Position numbers and translations under genes: made by a program
Shown here: piece after piece, positions 1 through 7,032 of the stretch
How positions within the stretch are numbered: position 1 is the stretch's first letter
Layout: each line of letters starts with the position of its first letter
Source of the DNA: Paenibacillus sp. S150
Lineage (GTDB): Bacteria > Bacillota > Bacilli > Paenibacillales > Paenibacillaceae
Length of the DNA: 64,000 nt
NCBI RefSeq assembly: GCF_019352175.1
Contig: NZ_JACBYI010000010.1
Span: 1-64,000 of the forward strand
Reading direction: 5' to 3'
Notes under the pieces: model-generated
What the model was told of the DNA's origin: nothing
Seen by the model: the letters and a program-made list of their open reading frames with translations, nothing else
The model's database searches: none

Positions 1-284
1 TAAGATCCAGCATCCGCTTAAAGAGCTCAAAGGGAACGTCTTTCGCTTTTTTCGAGAGCGTAGAGTGATCCACCGTTCTCAGACCGCTGAGTCCCATGCG
101 CTGCTCGCCGTCCCGATAGCCATCCCAACTGCTGGAACGACGCTTCGGCCAAGAACAGAAAGAGGTCATACACGGTGAATATCCGCCCCACCTCCACATA
201 TTTGAGTTCCTCAAGGAGTGGAAGCATCTTTTCTTTGGGAATTACCAATTGCAGAATGTTCGAGATTGAAGTAGACTTTTTCAT
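1..284 (-). pseudogene. IS4-like transposase, N-terminal fragment, frameshifted and cut by the window edge
   Basis: Reading the minus strand from the ATG at 284 (GAGGCG upstream) gives an N-terminus resembling IS4-type DDE transposases: MKKSTS, then a helix-rich stretch ending AEASFQQ. At + 127-128 an extra A (T on the coding strand) breaks the frame. Removing it restores QQWDGYRDGEQRMGLSGL, then VDHSTLSKKAKDV, which runs off the left edge. The restored text matches the N-terminal pattern of IS4-type transposases as I know them. The catalytic DDE core lies outside the window, so the family call is moderate. It sits next to another broken IS, so the left end looks like an IS graveyard. Confidence 0.6.
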
Positions 285-375
285 GAGGTCGCCTCGTTTC
301 GGATGTTTGTGGAGTACAAACACTTTACCGAATGAGCGGCCTTTTTGCTACCTTTTTTTGGATAATCAACAGGCC

Positions 376-444
376 TGTACTTTTTCCCACTAGGGATGAT
401 CCAGAATCCGAATGAGTTGTATTAGTTATACTTTTTACCACTAA
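376..444. repeat. Two copies of a short TACTTTTTnCCACTA motif
   Basis: TGTACTTTTTCCCACTA lies at 376-392 and a TTAGTTATACTTTTTACCACTAA-like copy at 421-444. The same motif recurs three times in the intergenic region at 52.3-52.4 kb and was not noticed elsewhere in the window. It looks like a dispersed intergenic repeat. Function unknown. Confidence 0.6.
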
Positions 445-489
445 GGCTGGCTGCCCTTTGGATGAATGGTTCAAGTTCATCTTAAACGA

Positions 490-510
490 CCACCTGCTCA
501 AAGCAGGTGG
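490..510. repeat. IS200/IS605 end hairpin
   Basis: Perfect 9-bp inverted repeat CCACCTGCT / AGCAGGTGG with a 3-nt loop, downstream of tnpA on the minus strand. Subterminal hairpins like this are the structures recognised by Y1 transposases at the right end. Confidence 0.7.
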
Positions 511-599
511 ATTTTGACATGAATGTCGACGACTAAAGTCGTTACCTAAGACTTAAGTTCTTCTGAAAGCCCATACGCTAAAGCATATTGATACTGCGA

Positions 600-1064
600 C
601 TAAAACCCGTCTTCTATTTCAAAGAATTCGTTCTTTTCTTCCACAAACTGATTTGCAATGTAATTTCTGATCATTTCTTCCGTCACATTTCCCGCAGCTG
701 CACAAAAATATTCTCATACCCATAAATGCTGACCCCAGTATTTCTTTTTCAACTCTGGAAACTCATCCTGCAGCAATCGCGCTGATCTTCTCTTTAGATA
801 TTGCGCGATTTTATTTGGTGCCAGACTGGGTGGACTTGATAACAGTAGATGGATGTGTTTCTTTCCCACACTTCCCTGCATAATCCCGATTTCTCTCGCT
901 TCACATCCTTGTCGTATCAGTTCCCTTGTTCTTATTGCCAGCGGCCCCTTCAATACCTTATACCGGTATTTTGTCACCCAGATCACATGATACTTGATTT
1001 CATACACCCCATGGCCGTCTAGAGACGGTGGATTTAGACCTTGCCCTTGGAAATTCAAATTCAA
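600..1064 (-). pseudogene. tnpA: IS200-type Y1 transposase TnpA with an in-frame stop
   Basis: The frame reads VYEIKYHVIWVTKYRYKV, later VGKKHIHLLLSSPP (the HUH metal-binding H-x-H) and KYWGQHLW, all typical of IS200 TnpA. After HLWV comes TGA, then the same frame continues EYFCAAAGNVTEEMIRNYI to a stop at 600-602. Intact relatives read HLWARGYFCA, so the TGA most likely arose from CGA by a C-to-T change. It removes the catalytic tyrosine (YF motif) and the C-terminal helix, so the protein should be inactive. The start is uncertain: TTG codons at 1064 and 1058 fit, and the open frame extends to an ATG at 1191 without family resemblance. Confidence 0.75.
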
Positions 1065-1491
1065 ATTATTTAGCTGTTTATCCGCCGCAGATACCGGGTA
1101 TTTATAGGTAGGTGGGAAGTGGAAGGTGTCAATTATAACGTTTGGAACAGCATGTAATGTGTATTCCGAAAGGTAGTTGATTTCACCCATGTACTATCTG
1201 AAAGGCAAGAACAAATCGAGATGGCGTCGGTTGTTTACAGGAAAAGTACCCTAGCCTGTGGAACCTGGCATAACTAAACATTCACTTCTCACCTTTTGAA
1301 GACTCTGCGGGCTGCCCGCAGGGTCTTCGTTGTATTTATATCCTCTGCGTGATGGCACCCGTGCTGCGCTGCAGAACCATTTGCGGGTCGATATCCCGGA
1401 GCACCCGGCATTTTTTGTGAGATTGATTCATTTGTGCGAAAGAGTAGGATATAATAAGGCAAAGCTATCTCGAAAATAGGAGAAATATGAC
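1065..1491. other. Intergenic region between the IS200 element and the diguanylate cyclase gene
   Basis: No gene could be recognised in these roughly 430 bases. The region holds a strong hairpin (1298-1328) and the ribosome-binding site of the next gene (AGGAG at 1478-1482). A short open stretch near 1180-1270 shows no family resemblance and may be the remnant of a gene disrupted by the IS. Confidence 0.5.
1298..1328 (+). terminator. Terminator-like hairpin
   Basis: GAAGAC-t-CTGCGGG pairs with CCCGCAG-g-GTCTTC across a 2-nt loop, followed by GTTGTATTTAT. It probably ends transcription arriving from the left, whose gene is no longer recognisable. Confidence 0.6.
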
Positions 1492-3078
1492 ATGCCGTGG
1501 ATGCAGGGTTATCCGTATTATCTATTAATGGGCAGTGTTCTAAGTCTCTATATGGGCGTCAGTTCATACAGGCAACGCAAGACACCGGGAAGACGCTATT
1601 TGTGGATGTTAATGCTGCTGGTCAGCTTAATATTTGCTGCTACGGCCGGAGAAATTATGTCGGTTTCTTTTCAGGGCAAGCTTTGGTGGAAAAATCTGCA
1701 GCAGGCTCCGCTTTTTATGAGCACTATTTTTACTTACGCTTTTATCAAAGAGTATGTGACCCGGTCTACGGAAGGGCTGGCCAAGCGGCTTGCCTTCTTT
1801 TGCGTTCCGGTGGTTATTGATGTTGTGCTTATCTTTACCGATTCTTATCATCACCTGATGCGCAGTGAGGTTGGACTTGCCACAGTGTCGGGAATCACCG
1901 GAGTTGCAGTTCATCCAACGGTGCTGAGCATGATTCTGATTGCCTATGACCAGCTGTTCGGGCTGTACGCCGTATACTTGCTGGCGCTGTCTTTGCTGAA
2001 TGCGCCGAAATATTATTTCAGGCGAAACCTGTTGCTGCTGGCAGGTCTGCTGATTCCGGTGGTCTCTGTCTTTTTGCTCCCGCTTCTGCGCATTACCATT
2101 ACGGGCTTCACGGCATTTACTTATCTGCCGCCGATCCTTGCGGGATATCTCTCTTTGTTCCGCGATCCGCGGATGTCGCTGTATCCTCTGGCGAAGAATA
2201 AAATCTTTGAAAATATGAAAGACGGCATTGTGCTGACAGACCGCTATGACAACATTATTGATGTGAATGAGGCTGCGGACTCCATACTGTCCATCCTGCT
2301 GAAGGAGCAGCAGGGCGAAAAGAGGGACACATGGATGGGCAGGAGCATCCATCTGCTCCTCAGCCGTTATGAAGACATCGCGTCGCATTATTCGGGGCGG
2401 AGGGAAGGGCAGTTTGAGATTAACGCGCCCGGCCGGGAAGAGGTCTGGTATGGGGTTTCGCTTATTGCCACCGAGCGGGACAAAGCGGAAACCACAGGGA
2501 TGCTGATTGTATTCAGCGACCTCAGCGAGAAGAAGCGGTATGAACGCGAACTGCTCCACCAGGCGACTGTAGATGATCTGACAGGTCTTTACAACCGCAG
2601 GCATTTCATGCGTTTGGTGCAGAATTACCCGGTACAGGAAGAGGCAGGCTTGGCGCTGCTGCTGTTCGACATAGACGATTTCAAACTGATTAACGATACA
2701 TACGGGCATTTGGCCGGCGATCAGGCGCTGGTGGACTTTTCCGGGAAAATCCTTGAGGTTTATAAGAATAACGGGATTGCCGGGAGAGTCGGGGGCGAAG
2801 AGTTTGCCGTTTGCTTTTTTACAGGGAGCCAGAGTGCGGCGCTGAAGGAGGCTGAGAGCTTCCGGTCTACCATGGGGGAGCATGTGGTCCGTCTGGACGG
2901 CGGGCACAGCATCCGGCTGACCGTCAGCATCGGCATTGCATTTACGGAGCGCAGCGATGTCACCTTTGAGGCTCTGTACCGCCAGGCCGATGAGGCGCTG
3001 TATCTGTCCAAGGCCAACGGCAAAAACAGAGTGACGCTGGGCCGCGGGCCGGCGGTGCGCGAAACGCTTAAAGGGTGA
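1492..3078 (+). CDS. Membrane diguanylate cyclase (7TM sensor, PAS, GGDEF)
   Basis: 528 aa. Residues 1-220 form about seven hydrophobic helices, resembling the N-terminal 7TM region of some histidine kinases. A PAS-like domain follows (about 228-345), then a GGDEF domain (about 355-520). The active-site signature is GGEEF at 434-438 (RVGGEEFAV), with DDLTGLYNRR upstream and FDIDDFKLIND as the metal site, so cyclic di-GMP synthesis is expected. The inhibitory RxxD I-site is absent at the usual position. The ATG at 1492 has AGGAG 9 nt upstream. It is a single-gene unit ending before the shared terminator at 3109-3153. The ligand sensed by the 7TM part is unknown. A c-di-GMP riboswitch lies at 46 kb in this window. 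Confidence 0.88.
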   Translation: MPWMQGYPYYLLMGSVLSLYMGVSSYRQRKTPGRRYLWMLMLLVSLIFAATAGEIMSVSFQGKLWWKNLQQAPLFMSTIFTYAFIKEYVTRSTEGLAKRLAFFCVPVVIDVVLIFTDSYHHLMRSEVGLATVSGITGVAVHPTVLSMILIAYDQLFGLYAVYLLALSLLNAPKYYFRRNLLLLAGLLIPVVSVFLLPLLRITITGFTAFTYLPPILAGYLSLFRDPRMSLYPLAKNKIFENMKDGIVLTDRYDNIIDVNEAADSILSILLKEQQGEKRDTWMGRSIHLLLSRYEDIASHYSGRREGQFEINAPGREEVWYGVSLIATERDKAETTGMLIVFSDLSEKKRYERELLHQATVDDLTGLYNRRHFMRLVQNYPVQEEAGLALLLFDIDDFKLINDTYGHLAGDQALVDFSGKILEVYKNNGIAGRVGGEEFAVCFFTGSQSAALKEAESFRSTMGEHVVRLDGGHSIRLTVSIGIAFTERSDVTFEALYRQADEALYLSKANGKNRVTLGRGPAVRETLKG

Positions 3079-3108
3079 ACCCTCGGAACGGCACATTTGG
3101 CGTGCACA

Positions 3109-3153
3109 ATAAAAGGCCGCAATTCTGCACCGGACAGAGCCGTGGCCTTTTAT
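3109..3153. terminator. Bidirectional terminator between convergent genes
   Basis: ATAAAAGGCC pairs with GGCCTTTTAT. A-rich on the left and T-rich on the right, it serves both the cyclase gene (+) and the stalk-domain gene (-). Confidence 0.8.
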
Positions 3154-3173
3154 AATTGAGGAACACCGCACTC

Positions 3174-4211
3174 TTACAGAATCTTTGTATTCAAGACCAT
3201 CTTCAAGGCCGTGCCCGTTGGAGGCAGGCTGCGGGTCAGGACGGGACCATAGAAGCCAATTACCTCGGCTCCCTGAACCAAACCGGATCTATCCGTTGCC
3301 TCTCCGCTTTCATTAATGATGGCGGTGTCCTCCGTCAGGCGGAGCACTACCTCGGTTTGCGATTTCTCGCTAAGGGCGCTGCCTTGAATGCGGAGGCTGA
3401 CCGTGCCGTCCTCGCCGGTGATGACCTGCCGGATCGTGCCTGCCGTGCCAAGCACTTCGTCCTTAGCCATGGTATCCAGTACAGTGATTTGATAGGCCGG
3501 AGTTTGCGGAGGCAGGCTGCGGGTGGAAATCAGGGAGTGCTGTGCCTCCACGGTCATGCCGATATGGAGACCGCTGAAGGCAAGCGGGGAGCCGTCTTTG
3601 CTTAGAAGCCGGGTATCCTTGCTCACATTCAGCACAAGTCCAGCCTTACCGGTCCCCTGGATTCGTACAGATTGATAGTTGTCCGCGTTGGTGATGGCGG
3701 TGATAACTCCGGTCTCTGTGCTGTGCTCCGCTGCCGGGGCGATTACGATCTGCTGCCCTTTAACGGTAACCGATTGATACAGCACTTCGCTTGCAAAAGA
3801 GAGCGGGACATACAGCCTGTTCTGCTTCATTTGCGGAGCGGTCCCGAGCGTGGTGAACAGCTTATTGATAACATAGCGGTCCTCGCCGTTCTTTACGGCG
3901 GTGAAAATACTGCCTTTGTTCAGTTGGGCGGTCTTGGTCTGCCCATTCCAGGTGACCTTGAAGCCGAGCGCATCGGCAACGGCCCGCAGAGGAATCAGCG
4001 GCTCTTTACCGCCGGAGGACTGGAAGCCGGACCCGGAGAGGACTGATCCGTTCACGGAGATGGAGAAATTGGCAGCCGCAGCAGAAGCCGGTGTCTGTCC
4101 GGAACCATTATTTGGCGTGGCAGAAGCGCTCGGGGCTGCAGAGACGCCCCCGGTTGTAAGCGCGAGTGACAAGGTTAACAGAGTAGCGATTGTTTTCAGG
4201 ACGGTGTTCAT
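3174..4211 (-). CDS. Secreted copper amine oxidase N-terminal (stalk) domain protein
   Basis: 345 aa. There is a signal peptide (MNTVLKTIATLLTLSLAL...GVSA), a low-complexity Ser/Pro/Ala linker, then a copper-amine-oxidase N-domain pair (about 50-150: PLIPLRAVADALGFKVTW and LYVPLSFASEVL). This domain is widespread in secreted Paenibacillus proteins and is a structural stalk, not an oxidase. The C-terminal half is an internal duplication of about 85 residues. Each copy has a GTI/GVIT start, a beta-rich core and the signature TRSLPP (ISTRSLPPQTPAY and VLTRSLPPTGTAL). No sorting signal is visible, so it is probably secreted or wall-associated non-covalently. The role is unknown. Confidence 0.8.
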   Translation of the reverse strand: MNTVLKTIATLLTLSLALTTGGVSAAPSASATPNNGSGQTPASAAAANFSISVNGSVLSGSGFQSSGGKEPLIPLRAVADALGFKVTWNGQTKTAQLNKGSIFTAVKNGEDRYVINKLFTTLGTAPQMKQNRLYVPLSFASEVLYQSVTVKGQQIVIAPAAEHSTETGVITAITNADNYQSVRIQGTGKAGLVLNVSKDTRLLSKDGSPLAFSGLHIGMTVEAQHSLISTRSLPPQTPAYQITVLDTMAKDEVLGTAGTIRQVITGEDGTVSLRIQGSALSEKSQTEVVLRLTEDTAIINESGEATDRSGLVQGAEVIGFYGPVLTRSLPPTGTALKMVLNTKIL

Positions 4212-4419
4212 GGCGCAGGCTCCTTTGATTCCGGTAATCGGGTGTTTGAACCTTTAAACGTTATGGCCTGTGATTTTGTTGCATACCAAGTTGGACAGAA
4301 TTCGGCTTGACAGCACCGGCATCCCGTTAGTCCTTCTTGGAGGCGATATTTGCCCTGCCGGCCCGGACCGCTCTATAATATGTCCATGATCTTAATATAC
4401 CGGAGAGAAGGGCTGGACC

Positions 4420-5523
4420 ATGACCTTAATTATTATCGCTGTTTCCCTTGCGGCGCTGGCCGCAGCGGCTTATATTGTGATGACCTTCTATCCCTCCTTT
4501 GGACGAAGAGCCTCAAGGAAGGAAAAACGGATCATTAGCCGCTCACTGAATTACAAGGACGGCAAGTTTGTATATCCGGCGGCAACCGTGATGATGGAAG
4601 GCAGCGTGGGAGGCGGTTTTTCCATTCTTAAGGATTTCATTAAAGGCAACCCGCGTTCCCGGCCGCAGCAGCCTCTGATTCCCCAGAAGCTGCTGCCCGG
4701 TTCGATTCAGGAGAACGGGGAAACCCGGGTGACCTGGTTCGGACATTCAGCCGTGCTGCTGGAGATGGATGGGGTAACGCTCTTCCTTGACCCGATGCTG
4801 GGCCGCTCGCCATCGCCTTTTCCGTTTGTCGGCGGCCGCCGCTACAGCAAGCAGCTGCCGGCCGAGATTTCAGAGCTGCCCCGCATAGATGCCGTGCTGC
4901 TCTCCCATGACCATTACGACCACCTCGACTACGGCTCGATCAAACAGTTGAAGGACAAGGTAGGCCTGTTCATTGTTCCGCTTGGAGTCGGTGCTCACCT
5001 GCTGCGCTGGGGGGTGAGCCGTGAGAAAATCCGCGAGCAGGACTGGTGGGATGAAATCCAGTATGCCGGGCTTACGCTGACCAGTGCTCCGGCGCGGCAT
5101 TTCTCCGGCCGCAGCCTGCTGGACCGCAACACCACGCTCTGGTGTTCCTGGATTATCCGGGGAGCGCAGACGAAGATCTTTTTCAGCGGCGACAGCGGCT
5201 ATGGGACCCACTTTGCCGAGATTGGGCAGAAGTATGGACCTTTTGATCTGACGCTTATGGAATGCGGCCAATACGATCCGCGCTGGGCGGATATTCACAT
5301 GCTCCCCGAACAGACGGTTCAGGCGCATCTGGATGTACGCGGCGCACTGATGATTCCCATTCACTGGGCGGCGTTTACACTGTCCATGCATGACTGGACC
5401 GATCCGGTGGAGCGGGTCTTCGCAGCGGCGAGGGCGCAGGGTGTGCGGCTGGCTACACCGCGCATCGGCGAGCCGGTCTATGCGGGGGCGGCGGAGGTGC
5501 CTTCACTTGCATGGTGGAAGTAA
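4420..5523 (+). CDS. Metallo-beta-lactamase-fold hydrolase with N-terminal membrane anchor
   Basis: 367 aa. One N-terminal hydrophobic helix (residues 2-22) is followed by an MBL domain. HDHYDH at 163-168 is the metal-binding H-x-H-x-D-H motif, with downstream ligands suggested by ARHFSGR, FSGDSGYG and PIHW. The overall order (TWFGHSAVLLEMDG, then FLDPML, then the motif) matches the NAPE-PLD/UlaG-like MBL branch, whose members hydrolyse phospholipid or lactone substrates. The substrate here is unknown. The ATG at 4420 has a GAGAAGG site at proper spacing. It is transcribed with or just ahead of the small gene at 5593. Confidence 0.8.
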   Translation: MTLIIIAVSLAALAAAAYIVMTFYPSFGRRASRKEKRIISRSLNYKDGKFVYPAATVMMEGSVGGGFSILKDFIKGNPRSRPQQPLIPQKLLPGSIQENGETRVTWFGHSAVLLEMDGVTLFLDPMLGRSPSPFPFVGGRRYSKQLPAEISELPRIDAVLLSHDHYDHLDYGSIKQLKDKVGLFIVPLGVGAHLLRWGVSREKIREQDWWDEIQYAGLTLTSAPARHFSGRSLLDRNTTLWCSWIIRGAQTKIFFSGDSGYGTHFAEIGQKYGPFDLTLMECGQYDPRWADIHMLPEQTVQAHLDVRGALMIPIHWAAFTLSMHDWTDPVERVFAAARAQGVRLATPRIGEPVYAGAAEVPSLAWWK

Positions 5524-5592
5524 GGAGCGCGGCAGAGCAGACGGATAGGGTACAATAGCTGTGCATAATTGCCAAGGAGCTGACGAACAAGA

Positions 5593-5871
5593 ATGAGTGA
5601 CGGAGTAAATGAACAGGAATTGGTGGAGGTATTATCCGCCAAGACAAAGGTGGACCCGAAGCTGATCCGGCTGGTGCTTAAGCATGAGCAGACCTTTATT
5701 AATAGCGCCAAGGCGGATGCCAAAGGCGGGGTGGATATCGACAATGATGATCTGGTGGACTACGTTGTCGCACAGCGGGATTTGAAGCTGGATGAACTGG
5801 CCGTGGAGCGCATTCTCGATGCGGAAATGGATTATTTAATGGATAAAGGGCTGGCGGGATATATCGATTAA
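5593..5871 (+). CDS. Small acidic helical protein of unknown function
   Basis: 92 aa, not recognised. It is acidic and predicted mostly helical (EQELVEVLSAKTKVDPKLI, then DDLVDYVVAQRDLKLDELAV), with no membrane segment, signal peptide or cysteine. The start is supported by AAGGAG 11 nt upstream. It ends just before a good terminator (5883-5938), so it could be the last gene of a unit with the MBL hydrolase 70 bp upstream. Codon use resembles its neighbours, and coding potential is good. Confidence 0.75.
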   Translation: MSDGVNEQELVEVLSAKTKVDPKLIRLVLKHEQTFINSAKADAKGGVDIDNDDLVDYVVAQRDLKLDELAVERILDAEMDYLMDKGLAGYID

Positions 5872-5882
5872 CCCTTGCGGCT

Positions 5883-5938
5883 GCCCGGCTTGCGGTCTTT
5901 GCGGAGGCCTCGGTGCCGGGCGGAATATTTTTATTTTT
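5883..5938 (+). terminator. Rho-independent terminator
   Basis: GCCCGGC (5883-5889) pairs with GCCGGGC (5915-5921), followed by ATATTTTTATTTTT. It ends the small gene at 5593-5871. Confidence 0.75.
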
Positions 5939-5948
5939 AGGGATTGCT

Positions 5949-5977
5949 TTGCTTTTGGGGAATTAGTGTGGTACAAT
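5949..5977 (+). promoter_or_regulatory. Sigma-A-type promoter of the cold-shock gene
   Basis: TTGCTT (5949-5954), a 17-bp spacer and TACAAT (5972-5977). Transcription from about 5984 would give a roughly 145-nt 5' leader before the csp ATG. Long leaders are usual for cold-shock genes, where they fold in a temperature-dependent way. Confidence 0.65.
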
Positions 5978-6129
5978 AAATTCAAACATAAAGTTAAACC
6001 TTAATTCACATATTGTAAAGGGTTATCATTTGTGCGTATGAAGCCTTTTCCAATGTGTGAATTTTTATTTGTTCGTACAATACGTAGGAATAAAAGGACA
6101 TGTGTTAATAAAATTTTGGAGGTAATATT

Positions 6130-6330
6130 ATGCAAACAGGTACAGTTAAATGGTTCAACGCAGACAAAGGTTTCGGTTTTATCGAGGTTGAAGGCGGAAG
6201 CGACGTATTCGTACACTTCTCCGCAATCACTGGCGACGGCTTCAAGTCTTTGGACGAAGGCCAACGCGTTGAGTTCAACGTAACTCAAGGCGCTCGCGGA
6301 CCACAAGCCGAAAACGTTGTAAAACTGTAA
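6130..6330 (+). CDS. Cold-shock protein (CspA/CspB family)
   Basis: 66 aa, the standard length. It is a single OB-fold cold-shock domain with RNP1 KGFGFIEV and RNP2 VFVHFSAI, preceded by [13 protein letters not shown]. It binds single-stranded RNA and DNA and acts as an RNA chaperone in the cytoplasm. The ribosome-binding site GGAGG is 8 nt before the ATG. It has its own promoter, a long leader and a terminator (6343-6379). The downstream gene encodes a second cold-inducible protein. Confidence 0.97.
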   Translation: MQTGTVKWFNADKGFGFIEVEGGSDVFVHFSAITGDGFKSLDEGQRVEFNVTQGARGPQAENVVKL

Positions 6331-6342
6331 TTTTGAAATCAG

Positions 6343-6379
6343 GCTGTCCTTAACACAAGTTGAGGGCAGCTTTTTTTTT
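6343..6379 (+). terminator. Terminator of the cold-shock gene
   Basis: GCTGTCCTTAA pairs with TTGAGGGCAGC (one T-G wobble), followed by nine T residues. Confidence 0.9.
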
Positions 6380-6464
6380 GACATCGAACAAGCCGCTGCA
6401 GCTCTGCCATAACGCCTGTTTGGGGTATGGACATCTTCTCAATTCGAACCAAGGAGGGGTACTT

Positions 6465-6695
6465 ATGTATTTTCGTAAAAAAGCGCTGGAGGATCTTCCC
6501 CAGGAAGACACAGCCATTTGGTCTTGCACCAAGGAGGATTGCACCGGATGGATGCGCGATAATTTTGCCTTTCAATACGTGCCTACCTGCTGGCAATGCA
6601 ACTCTCCCATGACCAGAAGCATGAAGATACTGCCTATGCTTGTGAATACGAATTTTGACATGAAGGCGATCAAGAAAGGCATTACCATCACGTAA
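6465..6695 (+). CDS. Cold-inducible protein of the YdjO family
   Basis: 76 aa with two CxxC-like clusters, CTKEDC and CWQC, probably one zinc-binding knuckle. The layout matches the YdjO family of Bacillus/Paenibacillus, which is annotated as cold-inducible but has no known biochemical role. The ATG at 6465 is preceded by AAGGAGGGG. An upstream in-frame ATG at 6360 lies inside the csp terminator and is not a plausible start. The position 134 bp behind the csp gene supports a cold-response role. Confidence 0.85.
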   Translation: MYFRKKALEDLPQEDTAIWSCTKEDCTGWMRDNFAFQYVPTCWQCNSPMTRSMKILPMLVNTNFDMKAIKKGITIT

Positions 6696-6755
6696 TCTGC
6701 CGCTTCTGACAGCCACTCTATAGATCTAGGCCAGCAACAGCGAATATCCTTCAGC

Positions 6756-6789
6756 AGTCGGTTCCTTTTGGGGAACGGGCTATTTTTTT
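6756..6789 (+). terminator. Terminator of the YdjO-family gene
   Basis: AGTCGGTTCC pairs with GGAACGGGCT across TTTTGG, with one G-G mismatch, followed by ATTTTTTT. Confidence 0.65.
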
Positions 6790-6800
6790 GTTTGTGCGGA

Positions 6801-6830
6801 TTGACAAATGGGCGTAAAGGAAGATATTTT
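6801..6830 (+). promoter_or_regulatory. Candidate sigma-A promoter upstream of the transporter system 1 kinase
   Basis: TTGACA is followed after about 18 bp by TATTTT/AAATAAT. The start would be near 6838, about 195 nt before the kinase start, leaving a leader that contains the hairpin at 6891-6934. Confidence 0.55.
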
Positions 6831-6890
6831 AAATAATGTGACCGAAACTTACATAATTAGAAAATAATTGAATGAGGGATAAGGAGCTGT

Positions 6891-6934
6891 GCCCTTAACG
6901 GAACCCTGCCAAGGGGAACTGCTAAGGGCTTTTT
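6891..6934 (+). terminator. Attenuator-like terminator in the leader of the kinase operon
   Basis: GCCCTTA (6891-6897) pairs with TAAGGGC (6923-6929). An inner CCCT/AGGG stem lies within, and five T residues follow. It lies between the promoter at 6801 and the kinase gene, so it would stop transcription before the operon unless antitermination occurs. No known riboswitch consensus was recognised. Confidence 0.5.
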
Positions 6935-7032
6935 AGTATAGCTGAGGGGAGGGCGGCAATTCTTCTTGACAATCGGCGGAAGTTTTGGAGAATAAGGGTG
7001 GAAACGCTGCCATATGAAAGAGGGAATCCTGT

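Larger units (their letters stand above)
485..1075 (-). mobile_element. IS200/IS605-family insertion sequence (decayed, tnpA only)
   Basis: A Y1-type transposase reading frame (600 to about 1064, minus strand) is followed by terminal stem-loops typical of this family. A perfect hairpin CCACCTGCT-CAA-AGCAGGTGG lies at 490-510, and a smaller CGACT/AGTCG hairpin at about 529-543. No inverted terminal repeats are expected for this family. Exact ends cannot be set by eye. No tnpB is present. Confidence 0.7.
6696..7032. other. Intergenic region with terminator, promoter and structured leader
   Basis: This holds the terminator of the YdjO gene, a sigma-A-like promoter at 6801, and a hairpin plus T-run at 6891-6934. 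No protein gene was seen. Confidence 0.6.

Noticed and set aside
1627..3171. 514-codon open frame on the minus strand
   Set aside because: It is antisense to the diguanylate cyclase, has no family resemblance, and is explained by GC-rich codon usage of the real gene.
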